NCBI RefSeq assembly: GCF_023630255.1
Contig: NZ_JALPRS010000001.1
Span: 992,001-1,056,000, forward strand
Reading direction: 5' to 3'
Source of the DNA: Pontibacter deserti
GTDB taxonomy: Bacteria > Bacteroidota > Bacteroidia > Cytophagales > Hymenobacteraceae
Length of the DNA stretch: 64,000 nucleotides
In this document: positions 50,586-59,602 of the stretch, piece after piece
How the letters are laid out: each line of letters begins with the position of its first letter
Position numbering within the stretch: the stretch's first letter is position 1
Program-made: the position numbers and the translations under genes
Notes under the pieces: generated by a model
What the model was told of the DNA's origin: nothing
What the model saw: the letters and a program-made list of their open reading frames with translations, nothing else
The model's database searches: none

Positions 50586-50596
50586 TATTTTCAGGG

Positions 50597-50648
50597 CTCC
50601 TGATGCTGCAACAGGTTGACTGCTATGGCATCAGGAGTTTTTATTTTT
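50597..50648 (+). terminator. Terminator of pnp
   Basis: CTCCTGATGC (50597-50606) pairs with GCATCAGGAG (50628-50637), followed by TTTTTATTTTT. Confidence 0.83.
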
Positions 50649-50666
50649 GGATTCGCGTACAGGTTC

Positions 50667-50697
50667 TTGATTTTATTCGTAATATGTAAGAACTTTG
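50667..50697 (+). promoter_or_regulatory. Promoter candidate for rpoD
   Basis: TTG (50667-50669), 20 bases, then GAACTTTG (50690-50697), one base off the TAnnTTTG box. The predicted leader to the ATG at 50772 is about 70 bases. Confidence 0.4.
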
Positions 50698-50771
50698 CGC
50701 GATTTTCTGATGTTACCAAACCTGAGAGCCCAAATAAAAATTTCACATTTTTGCAATTATAATATACTCTG

Positions 50772-51635
50772 ATGAGACAACTCAAGATAAGCAAACAGAT
50801 CACGAACCGCGAAAGCCAGTCCCTTGATAAATATTTACAGGAGATTGGTAAAGTAGATTTGCTTACACCAGACGAGGAGGTTTCGTTAGCACAGAGAATC
50901 AAAGAGGGAGATCAGTTTGCACTTGAGAAACTAACAAAGGCTAACTTACGCTTCGTGGTATCTGTAGCAAAGCAGTACCAGAACCAGGGGTTGTCTTTAG
51001 GTGACCTTATCAACGAAGGTAATCTGGGTCTGATCAAAGCAGCGAAGCGTTTCGACGAAACAAGAGGTTTTAAATTCATCTCTTATGCCGTATGGTGGAT
51101 CCGTCAGTCCATTCTGCAGGCTTTGGCCGAGCAGTCGCGTATTGTGCGTTTACCATTGAACCGTGTGGGTTCACTTAACAAGATCTCTAAGTCGTTTTCA
51201 GAACTGGAGCAGAAATTCGAGCGTGAGCCTTCACCTGAAGAAATTGCTGAAGTACTGGAGCTGACAACTGCTGAAGTAGTTGATACCCTGAAGATTTCAG
51301 GCCGCCACGTATCTGTGGATGCCCCGTTTGTGCAAGGCGAAGAAAACCGTTTGCTGGATGTTCTGGAAAACGAAGACGAAGAATCACCAGACATGGGTCT
51401 TATGAATGATTCGCTTCGTAAAGAAGTACAGCGTGCACTTTCTACTTTAACCAAGCGTGAAGCTGATGTAATAACATTATACTTTGGCTTGAACGGAGAA
51501 CACTCGCTTACACTGGAAGAAATAGGTGAGAAGTTTAACCTGACCCGTGAGCGTGTTCGCCAGATCAAAGAGAAAGCGATCAGAAGACTTCGCCATACAT
51601 CAAGAAGCAAAGCACTGAAGCCATACTTAGGTTAA
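50772..51635 (+). CDS. rpoD: Primary sigma factor, short Bacteroidota type
   Basis: A 287-residue sigma-70 without region 1.1 and without the long non-conserved insert, as is standard in Bacteroidota. Region 1.2/2 runs [100 protein letters not shown], region 3 follows, and region 4 has [48 protein letters not shown]. It should recognise the TTTG/TAnnTTTG promoters seen in this window. It ends at a strong terminator and is separate from pnp. Confidence 0.96.
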   Translation: MRQLKISKQITNRESQSLDKYLQEIGKVDLLTPDEEVSLAQRIKEGDQFALEKLTKANLRFVVSVAKQYQNQGLSLGDLINEGNLGLIKAAKRFDETRGFKFISYAVWWIRQSILQALAEQSRIVRLPLNRVGSLNKISKSFSELEQKFEREPSPEEIAEVLELTTAEVVDTLKISGRHVSVDAPFVQGEENRLLDVLENEDEESPDMGLMNDSLRKEVQRALSTLTKREADVITLYFGLNGEHSLTLEEIGEKFNLTRERVRQIKEKAIRRLRHTSRSKALKPYLG

Positions 51636-51652
51636 CCCTGAAGTATACTTAG

Positions 51653-51683
51653 CAAAAGCCCCGGCCAGAAGCCGGGGCTTTTG
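51653..51683 (+). terminator. Terminator of rpoD
   Basis: CAAAAGCCCCGGC (51653-51665) pairs with GCCGGGGCTTTTG (51671-51683) around a 5-base loop. Confidence 0.87.
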
Positions 51684-51785
51684 TCGTTTATAAGATGTTG
51701 TTTAGGCTATTTATGCCAACAGGATGCAGGCAAAGGAGCAGATTTTTTGTATACTTGCATCCAAAATAAATTGCACCGTATTTCC

Positions 51786-52724
51786 ATGGAAATAGAAAGA
51801 GTTAAATGCCTTATTATCGGTTCTGGCCCTGCCGGTTATACCGCTGCTATATATGCATCCAGAGCAGGTCTTAAACCTGTTTTATATCAGGGTTTACAGC
51901 CTGGTGGTCAGCTTACCATTACCAACGATGTAGAGAATTATCCTGGCTATCCGGATGGAATAAACGGACCGGCGATGATGGAGGATTTCAGAAAGCAGGC
52001 AGAGCGATTTGGTACTGATGTGCGCTATGGTATTGCCACTGCAGTTGATTTTTCCGGGCAGCCGCATAAAGTAACAATTGACGACCAGAAAGTAATTGAA
52101 GCCGATACTGTGATCATTTCTACGGGTGCATCAGCTAAGTGGCTGGGTCTTGAATCAGAAGCTAAACTGAATGGGAACGGGGTTTCTGCATGTGCTGTAT
52201 GTGATGGTTTCTTTTACCGCGGACAAGAGGTAGCTATAGTTGGTGCCGGTGATACTGCTGCTGAGGAAGCTACATACCTGGCAAACCTTTGCAAAAAAGT
52301 TTACATGATCGTGCGTCGGGAGGAAATGCGTGCCTCGATTATTATGCAGGAGAGAGTAAAGAAGACCCCAAACATTGAAATTCTGTGGAATTCTGTAACA
52401 GATGAAATCTTAGGGGATGATGTGGTTACAGGCGTGCGCGTTAAGAATGTGCTGACTAATGAAACAAAAGAGATTGCGGTAAGTGGTTTCTTTGTAGCAA
52501 TAGGACATAAGCCTAATTCTGATATTTTTGCGGAGTACCTCAACCTTGATGAAAACGGTTACATTCGTACCATTCCAGGCACTTCCAAAACGAATATAGA
52601 TGGTGTTTTTGCATGCGGCGATGTACAGGATTATACTTACCGTCAGGCAGTTACGGCGGCAGGTTCTGGTTGCATGGCTGCACTGGATGCAGAACGTTAC
52701 CTTGCCGCAAACGATTTGCACTAA
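51786..52724 (+). CDS. trxB: Thioredoxin reductase
   Basis: A 312-residue FAD enzyme that reduces thioredoxin with NADPH. The N-terminal FAD motif is CLIIGSGPAGYTAAIYASRAGL. The redox-active Cys pair is CAVC (residues 136-139, GVSACAVCDGFFYRG), the NADPH motif is VAIVGAGDTAAEEATYLA, and the FAD tail motif is GVFACGDVQDYTYRQAVTAAGSGCMAALDAERYL. I use the ATG at 51786 because the Rossmann fold starts there; the frame extends further up without conservation. It probably works together with the bacillithiol pathway gene bshB1 downstream. Confidence 0.96.
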   Translation: MEIERVKCLIIGSGPAGYTAAIYASRAGLKPVLYQGLQPGGQLTITNDVENYPGYPDGINGPAMMEDFRKQAERFGTDVRYGIATAVDFSGQPHKVTIDDQKVIEADTVIISTGASAKWLGLESEAKLNGNGVSACAVCDGFFYRGQEVAIVGAGDTAAEEATYLANLCKKVYMIVRREEMRASIIMQERVKKTPNIEILWNSVTDEILGDDVVTGVRVKNVLTNETKEIAVSGFFVAIGHKPNSDIFAEYLNLDENGYIRTIPGTSKTNIDGVFACGDVQDYTYRQAVTAAGSGCMAALDAERYLAANDLH

Positions 52725-52864
52725 ATTTTTATAGTAGTAGCGCCATATACCTGCACTTTATTTTAATTTATAGTGTTGGTGTGGCTACAATAAAGTGGCT
52801 TTGAAGAAGTTTATGAATGCGAAAAGCGCAAGCATAACCATCAGAATGCCTAATTGAAAAACCA

Positions 52865-53914
52865 ATGCCAAAGTTTAAAAGTCCCTTATCAGTTGTACTT
52901 TTTCTATTCTGCTTATTGTTCCTTGCTAATGGCGCAGTAGCACAGAAGAAAGCCAAAGACCTGTTTAAGGTAAAATCTCCTAAAATTCAGTACGTTCGGC
53001 CTGATACAACTATACTTATAAAGTATGAAGAGTTTGACGATGAGAACTCTGATGCAGGCAAGTCTATTAATTTTAGTCCTAAAAAGGAGCTATCTATAGT
53101 TAGTGAAGACACAAGCGAACTGGACCTGGGTGAGCAGCATATCCTGGAAGTATCAGACGAAGTTTTGATCGATTCATCCTGGATCAGGATTGCCGGCTAT
53201 TATGCCATCTGGGATACACGGAATATCAATCCGTACCGCATGGATGCTAGGCAGCTAAAAGATACAGTAGATGTGAAATTGTATGATCCGCGCGCGAACC
53301 GTAACTATAAAATGCCATTGGTATCTACGCCTGTAACAAGTCATTTTGGTCATAGAGGTTACCGCTGGCATTACGGTACCGATATAGACCTTGACACGGG
53401 GGACAGCATTTTCTCAGCTTTTGATGGTGTGGTGCGCATAAACAAGTGGGATGGTAGCGGCTATGGTAATTACATTGTAGTGCGTCACTATAACGGCCTT
53501 GAGACACTATACGGGCACATGAGTAAAGCCATAGCTAAACCTGGCCAGTTTGTAAAAGCAGGTGAAATGATCGGTTTAGGTGGTAGTACAGGTCGTAGTT
53601 CCGGCCCACATCTTCACTACGAAGTACGTTACCAGGGTAACCCGATGGACCCTGAGAACATCTACGACTTTCCTGATTACCTCTTAAAAGGTCAGAACTT
53701 TCAGATTACTTCTGCGCTGTTTAATTATTATAACAAAGCTAAAAGAAGCTCATCCAGCAGCGGACGCAGATCATATTATCATACGATTCGTAAAGGAGAT
53801 ACTTTATCAGGAATTGCCAAAAAATATGGCGTATCTGCAAGCCAAGTAGCAAGACTTAATGGCATGAGTACCCGTTCCACCTTACGTGTTGGAAGAAAGT
53901 TACGTGTGAGATAA
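52865..53914 (+). CDS. M23 peptidase with LysM domain
   Basis: A 349-residue secreted protein. The signal peptide (residues 1-27, ending ANGAVA) is followed by an unassigned segment. The M23 lysostaphin-like domain has SHFGHRGYRWHYGTDIDLDTGDSIFSAFDGVVRI, then LETLYGHMSKAI and SSGPHLHYEVRYQG, so the zinc ligands and catalytic His are present. A C-terminal LysM (YYHTIRKGDTLSGIAKKYGVSASQVARLNGM) binds peptidoglycan. It should cut, or by its position help control, cell-wall crosslinks as in NlpD/EnvC-type proteins. It ends 12 bases before bshB1 on the same strand. Confidence 0.92.
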   Translation: MPKFKSPLSVVLFLFCLLFLANGAVAQKKAKDLFKVKSPKIQYVRPDTTILIKYEEFDDENSDAGKSINFSPKKELSIVSEDTSELDLGEQHILEVSDEVLIDSSWIRIAGYYAIWDTRNINPYRMDARQLKDTVDVKLYDPRANRNYKMPLVSTPVTSHFGHRGYRWHYGTDIDLDTGDSIFSAFDGVVRINKWDGSGYGNYIVVRHYNGLETLYGHMSKAIAKPGQFVKAGEMIGLGGSTGRSSGPHLHYEVRYQGNPMDPENIYDFPDYLLKGQNFQITSALFNYYNKAKRSSSSSGRRSYYHTIRKGDTLSGIAKKYGVSASQVARLNGMSTRSTLRVGRKLRVR

Positions 53915-53926
53915 CAATACAAAACT

Positions 53927-54646
53927 ATGAAATTAGATATACTTACTTTTGCCGCCCACCCAGATGATGCTGAATTAGGTTGTGCCGGTACTATCATAGC
54001 CCATATTGCTGCCGGTAAAAAAGTAGGTATTGTTGATCTTACAAGAGGGGAGCTCGGAACACGTGGCACCCCTGAAACCCGTGCTGCCGAAGCAGAAGCG
54101 GCATCTGAGATTATGGGATTATCTGTGCGGGATAATCTTGATTTTGCTGACGGTTTTTTTGTAAACGATAAAGCACATCAATTAAAGATTATAAAAAAAA
54201 TACGGCAATACAAACCTGAGTTGGTTATTATGAACGCCATTCACGATCGTCACCCGGACCACGGGAGAGGATCACAGGTAGTATCTGAAGCTTGTTTTTT
54301 GGCTGGACTTAAGATGATCAAAACTTCAGGACCTGACGGAGAGAAGCAGGAGGCATGGCGTCCTAAAGTAGTGTATCATTTTATTCAGGATCGGTATATT
54401 AAGCCAGACGTGATTGTAGATATTACTCCTTTTTGGGATAAGAAACTGGAGAGTATTCGGGCCTTCAAATCCCAATTCTTTAATCCGGAAGACACCTCTG
54501 AAAACACATATATTTCCTCACCGGAGTTTATGGAGTTCCTGGAAGCAAGAGCCAAAGAATACGGGCATGCTATAGGTGTAAAATACGGGGAAGGATTTAC
54601 TGTGGATCGCCACATTGGAGTTAAGAGCTTATTTGATCTGATCTAA
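53927..54646 (+). CDS. bshB1: Bacillithiol biosynthesis deacetylase BshB1
   Basis: A 239-residue LmbE-like zinc deacetylase that removes acetyl from GlcNAc-malate to give GlcN-malate, the second step of bacillithiol synthesis. Motifs: AAHPDDAELGCAGTI (zinc ligands and catalytic Asp), RGELGTRGTPETRAAEAEAA, and IHDRHPDHGRGS. Length and the DLTRGELGTRG segment favour BshB1 over other LmbE family members. BshA and BshC are not in this window. It follows the M23 gene by 12 bases, so they are co-transcribed, and ends at a strong hairpin shared with accC. Confidence 0.92.
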   Translation: MKLDILTFAAHPDDAELGCAGTIIAHIAAGKKVGIVDLTRGELGTRGTPETRAAEAEAASEIMGLSVRDNLDFADGFFVNDKAHQLKIIKKIRQYKPELVIMNAIHDRHPDHGRGSQVVSEACFLAGLKMIKTSGPDGEKQEAWRPKVVYHFIQDRYIKPDVIVDITPFWDKKLESIRAFKSQFFNPEDTSENTYISSPEFMEFLEARAKEYGHAIGVKYGEGFTVDRHIGVKSLFDLI

Positions 54647-54660
54647 TATAGTTCAGGTAT

Positions 54661-54701
54661 AAAAAGAAAGGGCGCTATTAACTATAGCGCCCTTTCTTTT
54701 T
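54661..54701. terminator. Bidirectional terminator between bshB1 and accC
   Basis: An 18-base stem (54661-54678 with 54684-54701) of A-run, GAAAGGGCGCTAT and its complement, closes a 5-base loop. A and T runs at both ends let it serve the two convergent genes. Confidence 0.9.
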
Positions 54702-54715
54702 ATTTATACTTACGG

Positions 54716-56215
54716 TTAGGTTCTGTTCTTTCTCCAGTTTGAAGTCTTAGGTGCGTTATGCACAGCACCATTTTCTGTTAGCTTTGGCTTTTGTTTCTGC
54801 ATCAGCATAGCAGCGAGGGCCACAGCTATTTCTTCTTCAGCTTCAGATGCCTGTGGTTTTAAAACATCTGGTGTAAAGTAGCGCTCAATAAATTTAGTGT
54901 CGAAGTTACCGCTTACAAAGGCCTCGTGCTGCAATACATACTTACCAAATGGGAGCGTGGTTTCTATACCTGTTATCTGGTATTCATCAATCGCACGAAT
55001 CATTTTCTCAATAGCTTCCTGACGATCCTTACCAAATGTAACCAGCTTCGCGATCATCGGATCATAGTAAATGGGTATATCCATACCTTGCTCAAAGCCA
55101 TCATCTACACGTACCCCTAAACCTTGCGGACGCTTATACGTTTCCAGTTTTCCAATATCAGGTAAGAAGTTATTGGTAGGGTCTTCAGCATAAACGCGCA
55201 ACTCTAACGCGTGGCCATTTATACTTAATTCTTCCTGACGAAAAGCTAAGGTTTTCCCTTCTGCTACCTGTATTTGCTCGCGTACAAGGTCTAAACCAGT
55301 AATTTGTTCAGTTACCGGGTGTTCTACTTGTAAACGGGTGTTCATCTCTAGGAAGTAGAAGTTCAGGTTCTCATCAACTAAGAACTCAACGGTGCCGGCT
55401 CCTACATAATCGCAGGCTTTCGCTACATTCACGGCACAGCGGCCCATTTCTTCCCTCAGTCCAGGTGTAAGTACAGCAGATGGTGCTTCTTCAATTACTT
55501 TCTGATGGCGACGCTGTATAGAACACTCACGCTCAAATAAATGCACAATGTTCCCATGTGTATCACCTAACACCTGAATTTCGATATGGCGAGGGGATCC
55601 GATATATTTTTCAATAAATACGGATCCATCGCCGAATGCAGAAGTAGCTTCGCTTACAGCTAACTGCATCTGTTCTTCGAAGAACTCTACACTCTCTACC
55701 ACACGCATACCTTTGCCACCACCACCGGCACTGGCTTTGATAAGTATAGGGAAACCTATTTTCTGTGCGATCAGCTTTGCTTCTTCTACATCAGTAATGG
55801 CATATTCGGTGCCAGGCACCATAGGGATGTTATACTTGGCAACAGCAGCTTTGGCGGCCAGTTTGCTACCCATCAGCTCAATGGCTTCCGGCGACGGACC
55901 TATAAAGATTAAGCCAGCTTCTTCTACAGCCTTGGCAAATCCAGCATTTTCAGAAAGGAAGCCGTAACCCGGGTGAATAGCATCTACGTTTAACTGCCTG
56001 CAAACATCAATAATAACATCACCACGCAGGTATGATTCGTTAGATTTTGGTCCTCCTACGCAAACCGCTTCGTCTGCAAAACGTACATGCAGTGCGTTGC
56101 GGTCAGCTTCGCTATAAATAGCAACTGTTTTAATGCCCATTTCCTTAGCGGTACGCATTACACGAAGTGCAATTTCGCCACGGTTGGCAACTAATATCTT
56201 ATTTATTTTTCTCAT
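54716..56215 (-). CDS. accC: Biotin carboxylase (acyl-CoA carboxylase subunit)
   Basis: A 499-residue ATP-grasp enzyme that carboxylates biotin. It has the N-terminal fold NKILVANRGEIALRVMRTAKEMG, then YGFLSENAGFAKA, the Gly-rich loop KASAGGGGKGMRV, EKYIGSPRHIEIQVLGD, ERECSIQRRHQKVIEEAPS, and the catalytic FYFLEMNTRLQVEHPVTEQITGLDLVREQI. The tail of about 50 residues beyond the core (to SNWRKNRT) is longer than E. coli AccC. No biotin carrier or carboxyltransferase gene is adjacent, so it may be the AccC of fatty-acid synthesis or the alpha subunit of a propionyl-CoA-type complex. The symbol accC is the simplest call. Confidence 0.88.
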   Translation of the reverse strand: MRKINKILVANRGEIALRVMRTAKEMGIKTVAIYSEADRNALHVRFADEAVCVGGPKSNESYLRGDVIIDVCRQLNVDAIHPGYGFLSENAGFAKAVEEAGLIFIGPSPEAIELMGSKLAAKAAVAKYNIPMVPGTEYAITDVEEAKLIAQKIGFPILIKASAGGGGKGMRVVESVEFFEEQMQLAVSEATSAFGDGSVFIEKYIGSPRHIEIQVLGDTHGNIVHLFERECSIQRRHQKVIEEAPSAVLTPGLREEMGRCAVNVAKACDYVGAGTVEFLVDENLNFYFLEMNTRLQVEHPVTEQITGLDLVREQIQVAEGKTLAFRQEELSINGHALELRVYAEDPTNNFLPDIGKLETYKRPQGLGVRVDDGFEQGMDIPIYYDPMIAKLVTFGKDRQEAIEKMIRAIDEYQITGIETTLPFGKYVLQHEAFVSGNFDTKFIERYFTPDVLKPQASEAEEEIAVALAAMLMQKQKPKLTENGAVHNAPKTSNWRKNRT

Positions 56216-56311
56216 GCCGGAGCTGTGGTTAATCTGAGTTCAAAGAAACGGGTTTGCAGCCAAACTTAAAAGCCATATATTTAAAAAAGCCTTTTACTGC
56301 AAAGGTTTACA

Positions 56312-56342
56312 TTGTAATTGATAGCACAAAAACTTAAATTTG
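56312..56342 (+). promoter_or_regulatory. Promoter candidate for the serine palmitoyltransferase-like gene
   Basis: TTG (56312-56314), 20 bases, then TAAATTTG (56335-56342), a good match to the -33/-7 pattern. It lies 82 bases before the GTG start at 56425. Confidence 0.55.
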
Positions 56343-56424
56343 CGCTGCTTTATGCAAAAATTCGTATGAATGCATATTAAGCACATTAAGACTGAAATAT
56401 CCCGATAACTAAATTATTACTCAA

Positions 56425-57663
56425 GTGGATTTATTTGAAAAACTGAAGACCAACAGAGGTCCGTTAGGTAGCCACTCCCATTATGCGCATGGTTACTTTA
56501 CTTTTCCTAAACTGGAAGGGGAGATCGCTCCACGCATGAAATTCAGGGGCAAGGACGTTCTAACCTGGAGCCTTAACAACTATTTAGGTCTTGCTAACCA
56601 CCCGGAAGTACGTAAAGCTGATGCTGAAGCTGCTGCAGAGTGGGGTATGGCTTACCCGATGGGTGCCCGCATTATGTCTGGTAACTCTAACCACCACGAA
56701 AAATTAGAAGCAGAACTGGCCGAGTTTGTTCAGAAGCCGGATGCGTTGCTTTTAAACTTCGGTTACCAGGGTGTGGTATCTATTATTGATGCCTTAGTTG
56801 ATCGCCACGATGTAATAGTTTACGATGCAGAGTCGCATGCCTGTATAATTGATGGTTTACGTCTGCACCAGGGCAAGCGCTTTGTGTATGCGCACAACGA
56901 TATGGCCAGCCTTGAGAAACAGTTAGAGCGTGCTACGCGCTGGGCTGAAAATACAGGTGGTGCTATACTTGTGATTACAGAAGGTGTATTTGGTATGTCT
57001 GGTAATCTGGGCAGCCTGGATGAAGTGGTGAAGTTAAAAGAGAAGTTTCAGTTCCGTTTATTTGTAGATGATGCACACGGCTTTGGAACGATGGGTAAGA
57101 CTGGTGCCGGTACTGGTGAGCACTTAAACTGCCAGGATGGTATCGATGTATACTTCTCTACGTTTGCCAAGTCAATGGCCAGCATTGGTGCCTTTGTGGC
57201 TGCTGATGAGCAGGTGGTAGAGTATCTTCGCTATAACATGCGTTCGCAAATCTTTGCTAAGTCGTTGCCAATGCCTTTGGTAATTGGTGCCCTTAAGCGT
57301 TTAGAGTTACTGCGTACCAAACCTGAGCTTAAAGATCAACTATGGACAGTAGTAAACGCACTTCAGTCTGGCTTGCGCGAAAAAGGCTTTAATATCGGTA
57401 CAACAACTTCGCCTGTAACACCGGTATTCCTGAACGGCCAAATTCCTGATGCTACGCAGTTAACGCTGGACCTACGTGAAAACTATAACATCTTCTGTTC
57501 AATAGTAGTGTACCCGGTGGTACCGAAAGATGTGATCATGCTGCGTCTGATACCTACGGCTGCGCACACACTGGATGATGTAAAAGAGACGATTGATGCC
57601 TTCGAGAAAATTGCACAAAAATTGGACAAAGGCTTGTACTCTAAGTCACCGGTTACCGCTTAG
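56425..57663 (+). CDS. Serine palmitoyltransferase-like PLP enzyme
   Basis: A 412-residue fold-type I PLP enzyme of the alpha-oxoamine synthase group. Key parts: LTWSLNNYLGLANHPEVRKADAEAA, MGARIMSGNSNHHEKLEAELAEFV, FVDDAHGFGTMGKTGAGTGEH with the PLP-binding Asp and His, and STFAKSMASIGAF with the PLP Lys249. Bacteroidota enzymes like this condense serine with palmitoyl-CoA to start sphingolipid synthesis; glycine C-acetyltransferase is the main alternative. The N-terminal SHSHYAHGYFTFPKLEGE segment fits the Bacteroidota form. The start is GTG at 56425 with a good promoter upstream. It stands alone, followed by the Hc1-like gene. Confidence 0.82.
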   Translation: MDLFEKLKTNRGPLGSHSHYAHGYFTFPKLEGEIAPRMKFRGKDVLTWSLNNYLGLANHPEVRKADAEAAAEWGMAYPMGARIMSGNSNHHEKLEAELAEFVQKPDALLLNFGYQGVVSIIDALVDRHDVIVYDAESHACIIDGLRLHQGKRFVYAHNDMASLEKQLERATRWAENTGGAILVITEGVFGMSGNLGSLDEVVKLKEKFQFRLFVDDAHGFGTMGKTGAGTGEHLNCQDGIDVYFSTFAKSMASIGAFVAADEQVVEYLRYNMRSQIFAKSLPMPLVIGALKRLELLRTKPELKDQLWTVVNALQSGLREKGFNIGTTTSPVTPVFLNGQIPDATQLTLDLRENYNIFCSIVVYPVVPKDVIMLRLIPTAAHTLDDVKETIDAFEKIAQKLDKGLYSKSPVTA

Positions 57664-57769
57664 TTTGCTCTAAAGGCATATATTAAATTTCTTTAATTTT
57701 TGCTTGTTATTACTAAATGTGTATATTAGAGCTATTAAACCAAATGTTTCACTATAACAAATAGCTCTA

Positions 57770-57961
57770 ATGAACAACAACTTTAGCAAACTGAGAGACC
57801 TTGTTATGTCGCTTGAATCCGATTTCGAAAAGTTCTACGACAAAAACAACGCTGCTGCAGGTACACGTGTACGTAAAGGCATGCAGGATCTGAAAAACAT
57901 GGCTCAGGACATCCGTAAGGAAGTTCAGGACATGAAAAACAGCACTGCTGATAAAAAATAG
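57770..57961 (+). CDS. Hc1-like histone H1 homologue (small basic protein)
   Basis: A 63-residue protein with FSKLRDLVMSLESDFEKFYDKNNAAAGTRVRKGMQDLKNMAQDIRKEVQDMKN. The KFYxKxNxAAGTRVRKGMQxLKxxAQxIR pattern is that of the bacterial Hc1/histone H1-like family (PF07432) found in many Bacteroidota. It is short and helical, and lacks the long Lys/Ala tail of chlamydial Hc1, so DNA binding is expected only by analogy. It has a strong terminator 23 bases behind. It is likely transcribed on its own. Confidence 0.8.
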   Translation: MNNNFSKLRDLVMSLESDFEKFYDKNNAAAGTRVRKGMQDLKNMAQDIRKEVQDMKNSTADKK

Positions 57962-57984
57962 TAATCAGACAGACTACTGAAAAT

Positions 57985-58017
57985 AAAAAAGGTGAACTGA
58001 AAAGTTCACCTTTTTTT
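57985..58017. terminator. Terminator of the Hc1-like gene, GAAA loop
   Basis: AAAAAAGGTGAACT (57985-57998) pairs with AGTTCACCTTTTTT (58003-58016) around a GAAA tetraloop; A/T runs on both sides also fit the convergent tyrS gene. Confidence 0.88.
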
Positions 58018-58040
58018 ATTCATAATTTATTGATTTATAG

Positions 58041-59345
58041 CTAGTTAACCTTTACCAGGTAATAATTCTTTTTACCTTTTTGTACAACCAGGTATTTGTC
58101 CTGAAGCAGCTCATAGTTTACAGGCTCATCAGGGTTCTGTACTTTCTGGCGGTTTACACTTACCCCACCATTCTTGATCATGCGCTTAGCTTCACCCTTC
58201 GATTCGAAGATCTGGCCGCTGGTTAAATCAGAGAGCAGGTCACTGATGCCTGGGGCTTCAGCGTAAGCAGATTTGCTAACTTCTATCTGCGGCACTCCCT
58301 CGAATACAGAAAGCAGAATTTCTTCTTTTAACCCTTTTAGTGTCTCTAAATCGCCTTTTCCAAATAAAATTTCTGAAGCTTCTATCGCAGCTAAATAATC
58401 TTCTTCAGAATGCACCCGAATTGTAACTTCTTTAGCTAAGGCTTTCTGCAAAACACGCAGGTGAGGAGCTTGTTTGTGCTCTTCTGTCAATCGTTCAATT
58501 TCATCTTGAGGAAGTAAAGTATAAACCTTAATTAGTTTTTCCGCTTCTTCATCAGAGAGGTTAAGCCAGAACTGGTAGAATTTGTATGGTGAAGTTAAAG
58601 TAGCATCCAACCAAATGTTGCCGCCTTCAGATTTTCCGAATTTAGTACCATCCGATTTTGTTACCAGCTTTCCTACTAAAGCATAAGCTTTGCCACCATC
58701 CATACGACGGATGAGCTCAGTGCCGGTTGTAATGTTACCCCACTGATCGGAAGCACCCATCTGCAGTTTAACCCCTTTGTTTTTATACAAATGATAGAAG
58801 TCGTAGCCCTGTATCAATTGGTAGGTAAATTCTGTAAATGATAGGCCTTCGGCACGGTCACCATCTTCGTCGGCACTGATTCGTTTTTTCACTGAATCTT
58901 TGGCCATCATATAGTTTACCGTAAGGTGCTTACCTACCTCGCGCAGGAAGCCCAGAAAGCTGAATTCTTTAAACCAGTCGTAGTTGTTCACAATTTCAGC
59001 AGAGTTGGTTCCGGCGTTAAAGTCCAGGAATTTCTCCAGCTGTACTTTTATACTTTCCTGGTTGGCACGCAAAGTATTTTCATCAAGTAGGTTCCGTTCA
59101 GCAGACTTGCCTGATGGGTCACCGATCATACCAGTTGCTCCACCAACCAATGCTACAGGCTTGTGGCCAGCACGCTGCAGGTGCACCAGCAACATAATAG
59201 TAGCCAGGTTACCAATATGTAAAGAGGAGGCAGTCGGATCGAAGCCAATGTAACCAGTGGTCATACCAGAAGCTAATTGCTCTTCGGTGCCTGGCATGAA
59301 ATCATGGAGCATGCCTCTCCATCTTAATTCTTCTATCAGATTCAT
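58041..59345 (-). CDS. tyrS: Tyrosyl-tRNA synthetase
   Basis: A 434-residue class I synthetase. The start is [24 protein letters not shown]. The HIGH-like signature is [11 protein letters not shown] (in SLHIGNLA), and the KMSKS-like loop is [14 protein letters not shown]. Substrate-contact motifs [13 protein letters not shown] and [17 protein letters not shown] are present. An S4 RNA-binding domain lies at the C terminus ([23 protein letters not shown]). It charges tRNA-Tyr. The ATG at 59345 is clear. It converges with the Hc1-like gene. Confidence 0.97.
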   Translation of the reverse strand: MNLIEELRWRGMLHDFMPGTEEQLASGMTTGYIGFDPTASSLHIGNLATIMLLVHLQRAGHKPVALVGGATGMIGDPSGKSAERNLLDENTLRANQESIKVQLEKFLDFNAGTNSAEIVNNYDWFKEFSFLGFLREVGKHLTVNYMMAKDSVKKRISADEDGDRAEGLSFTEFTYQLIQGYDFYHLYKNKGVKLQMGASDQWGNITTGTELIRRMDGGKAYALVGKLVTKSDGTKFGKSEGGNIWLDATLTSPYKFYQFWLNLSDEEAEKLIKVYTLLPQDEIERLTEEHKQAPHLRVLQKALAKEVTIRVHSEEDYLAAIEASEILFGKGDLETLKGLKEEILLSVFEGVPQIEVSKSAYAEAPGISDLLSDLTSGQIFESKGEAKRMIKNGGVSVNRQKVQNPDEPVNYELLQDKYLVVQKGKKNYYLVKVN

Positions 59346-59371
59346 TTATAGTTCAAGCTTTCTATTCAAGG

Positions 59372-59379
59372 CAAATATA
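59372..59379 (-). promoter_or_regulatory. -7 promoter box for tyrS
   Basis: On the minus strand TATATTTG (reading 59379 to 59372) matches TAnnTTTG, 26 bases before the tyrS ATG. No clear -33 TTG is visible. Confidence 0.35.
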
Positions 59380-59602
59380 TAAAAGAGTTGGAAGTTAACA
59401 CGGGCTAAATGCTTTTCTTAAGCTATAGTTTACAGTATAGGCTCTTATAGTTTAATGCAATTTAAACTTGTAACCACCTTTTTCAAGTGTTTAGTACAGC
59501 ACTTTCTGCTGTTTACTATAAGTTAGTTATATGGCCGAACAAATACTATAAGCTGTAGTACAAGAAAGCAAACCTCTGCTGGTATACTTATTTGATACTT
59601 CA

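Noticed and set aside
51681-51785. Extended N terminus for thioredoxin reductase from a TTG at 51681
   Set aside because: The extra 35 residues are not conserved, begin inside the rpoD terminator, and the FAD-binding fold starts at the ATG at 51786.
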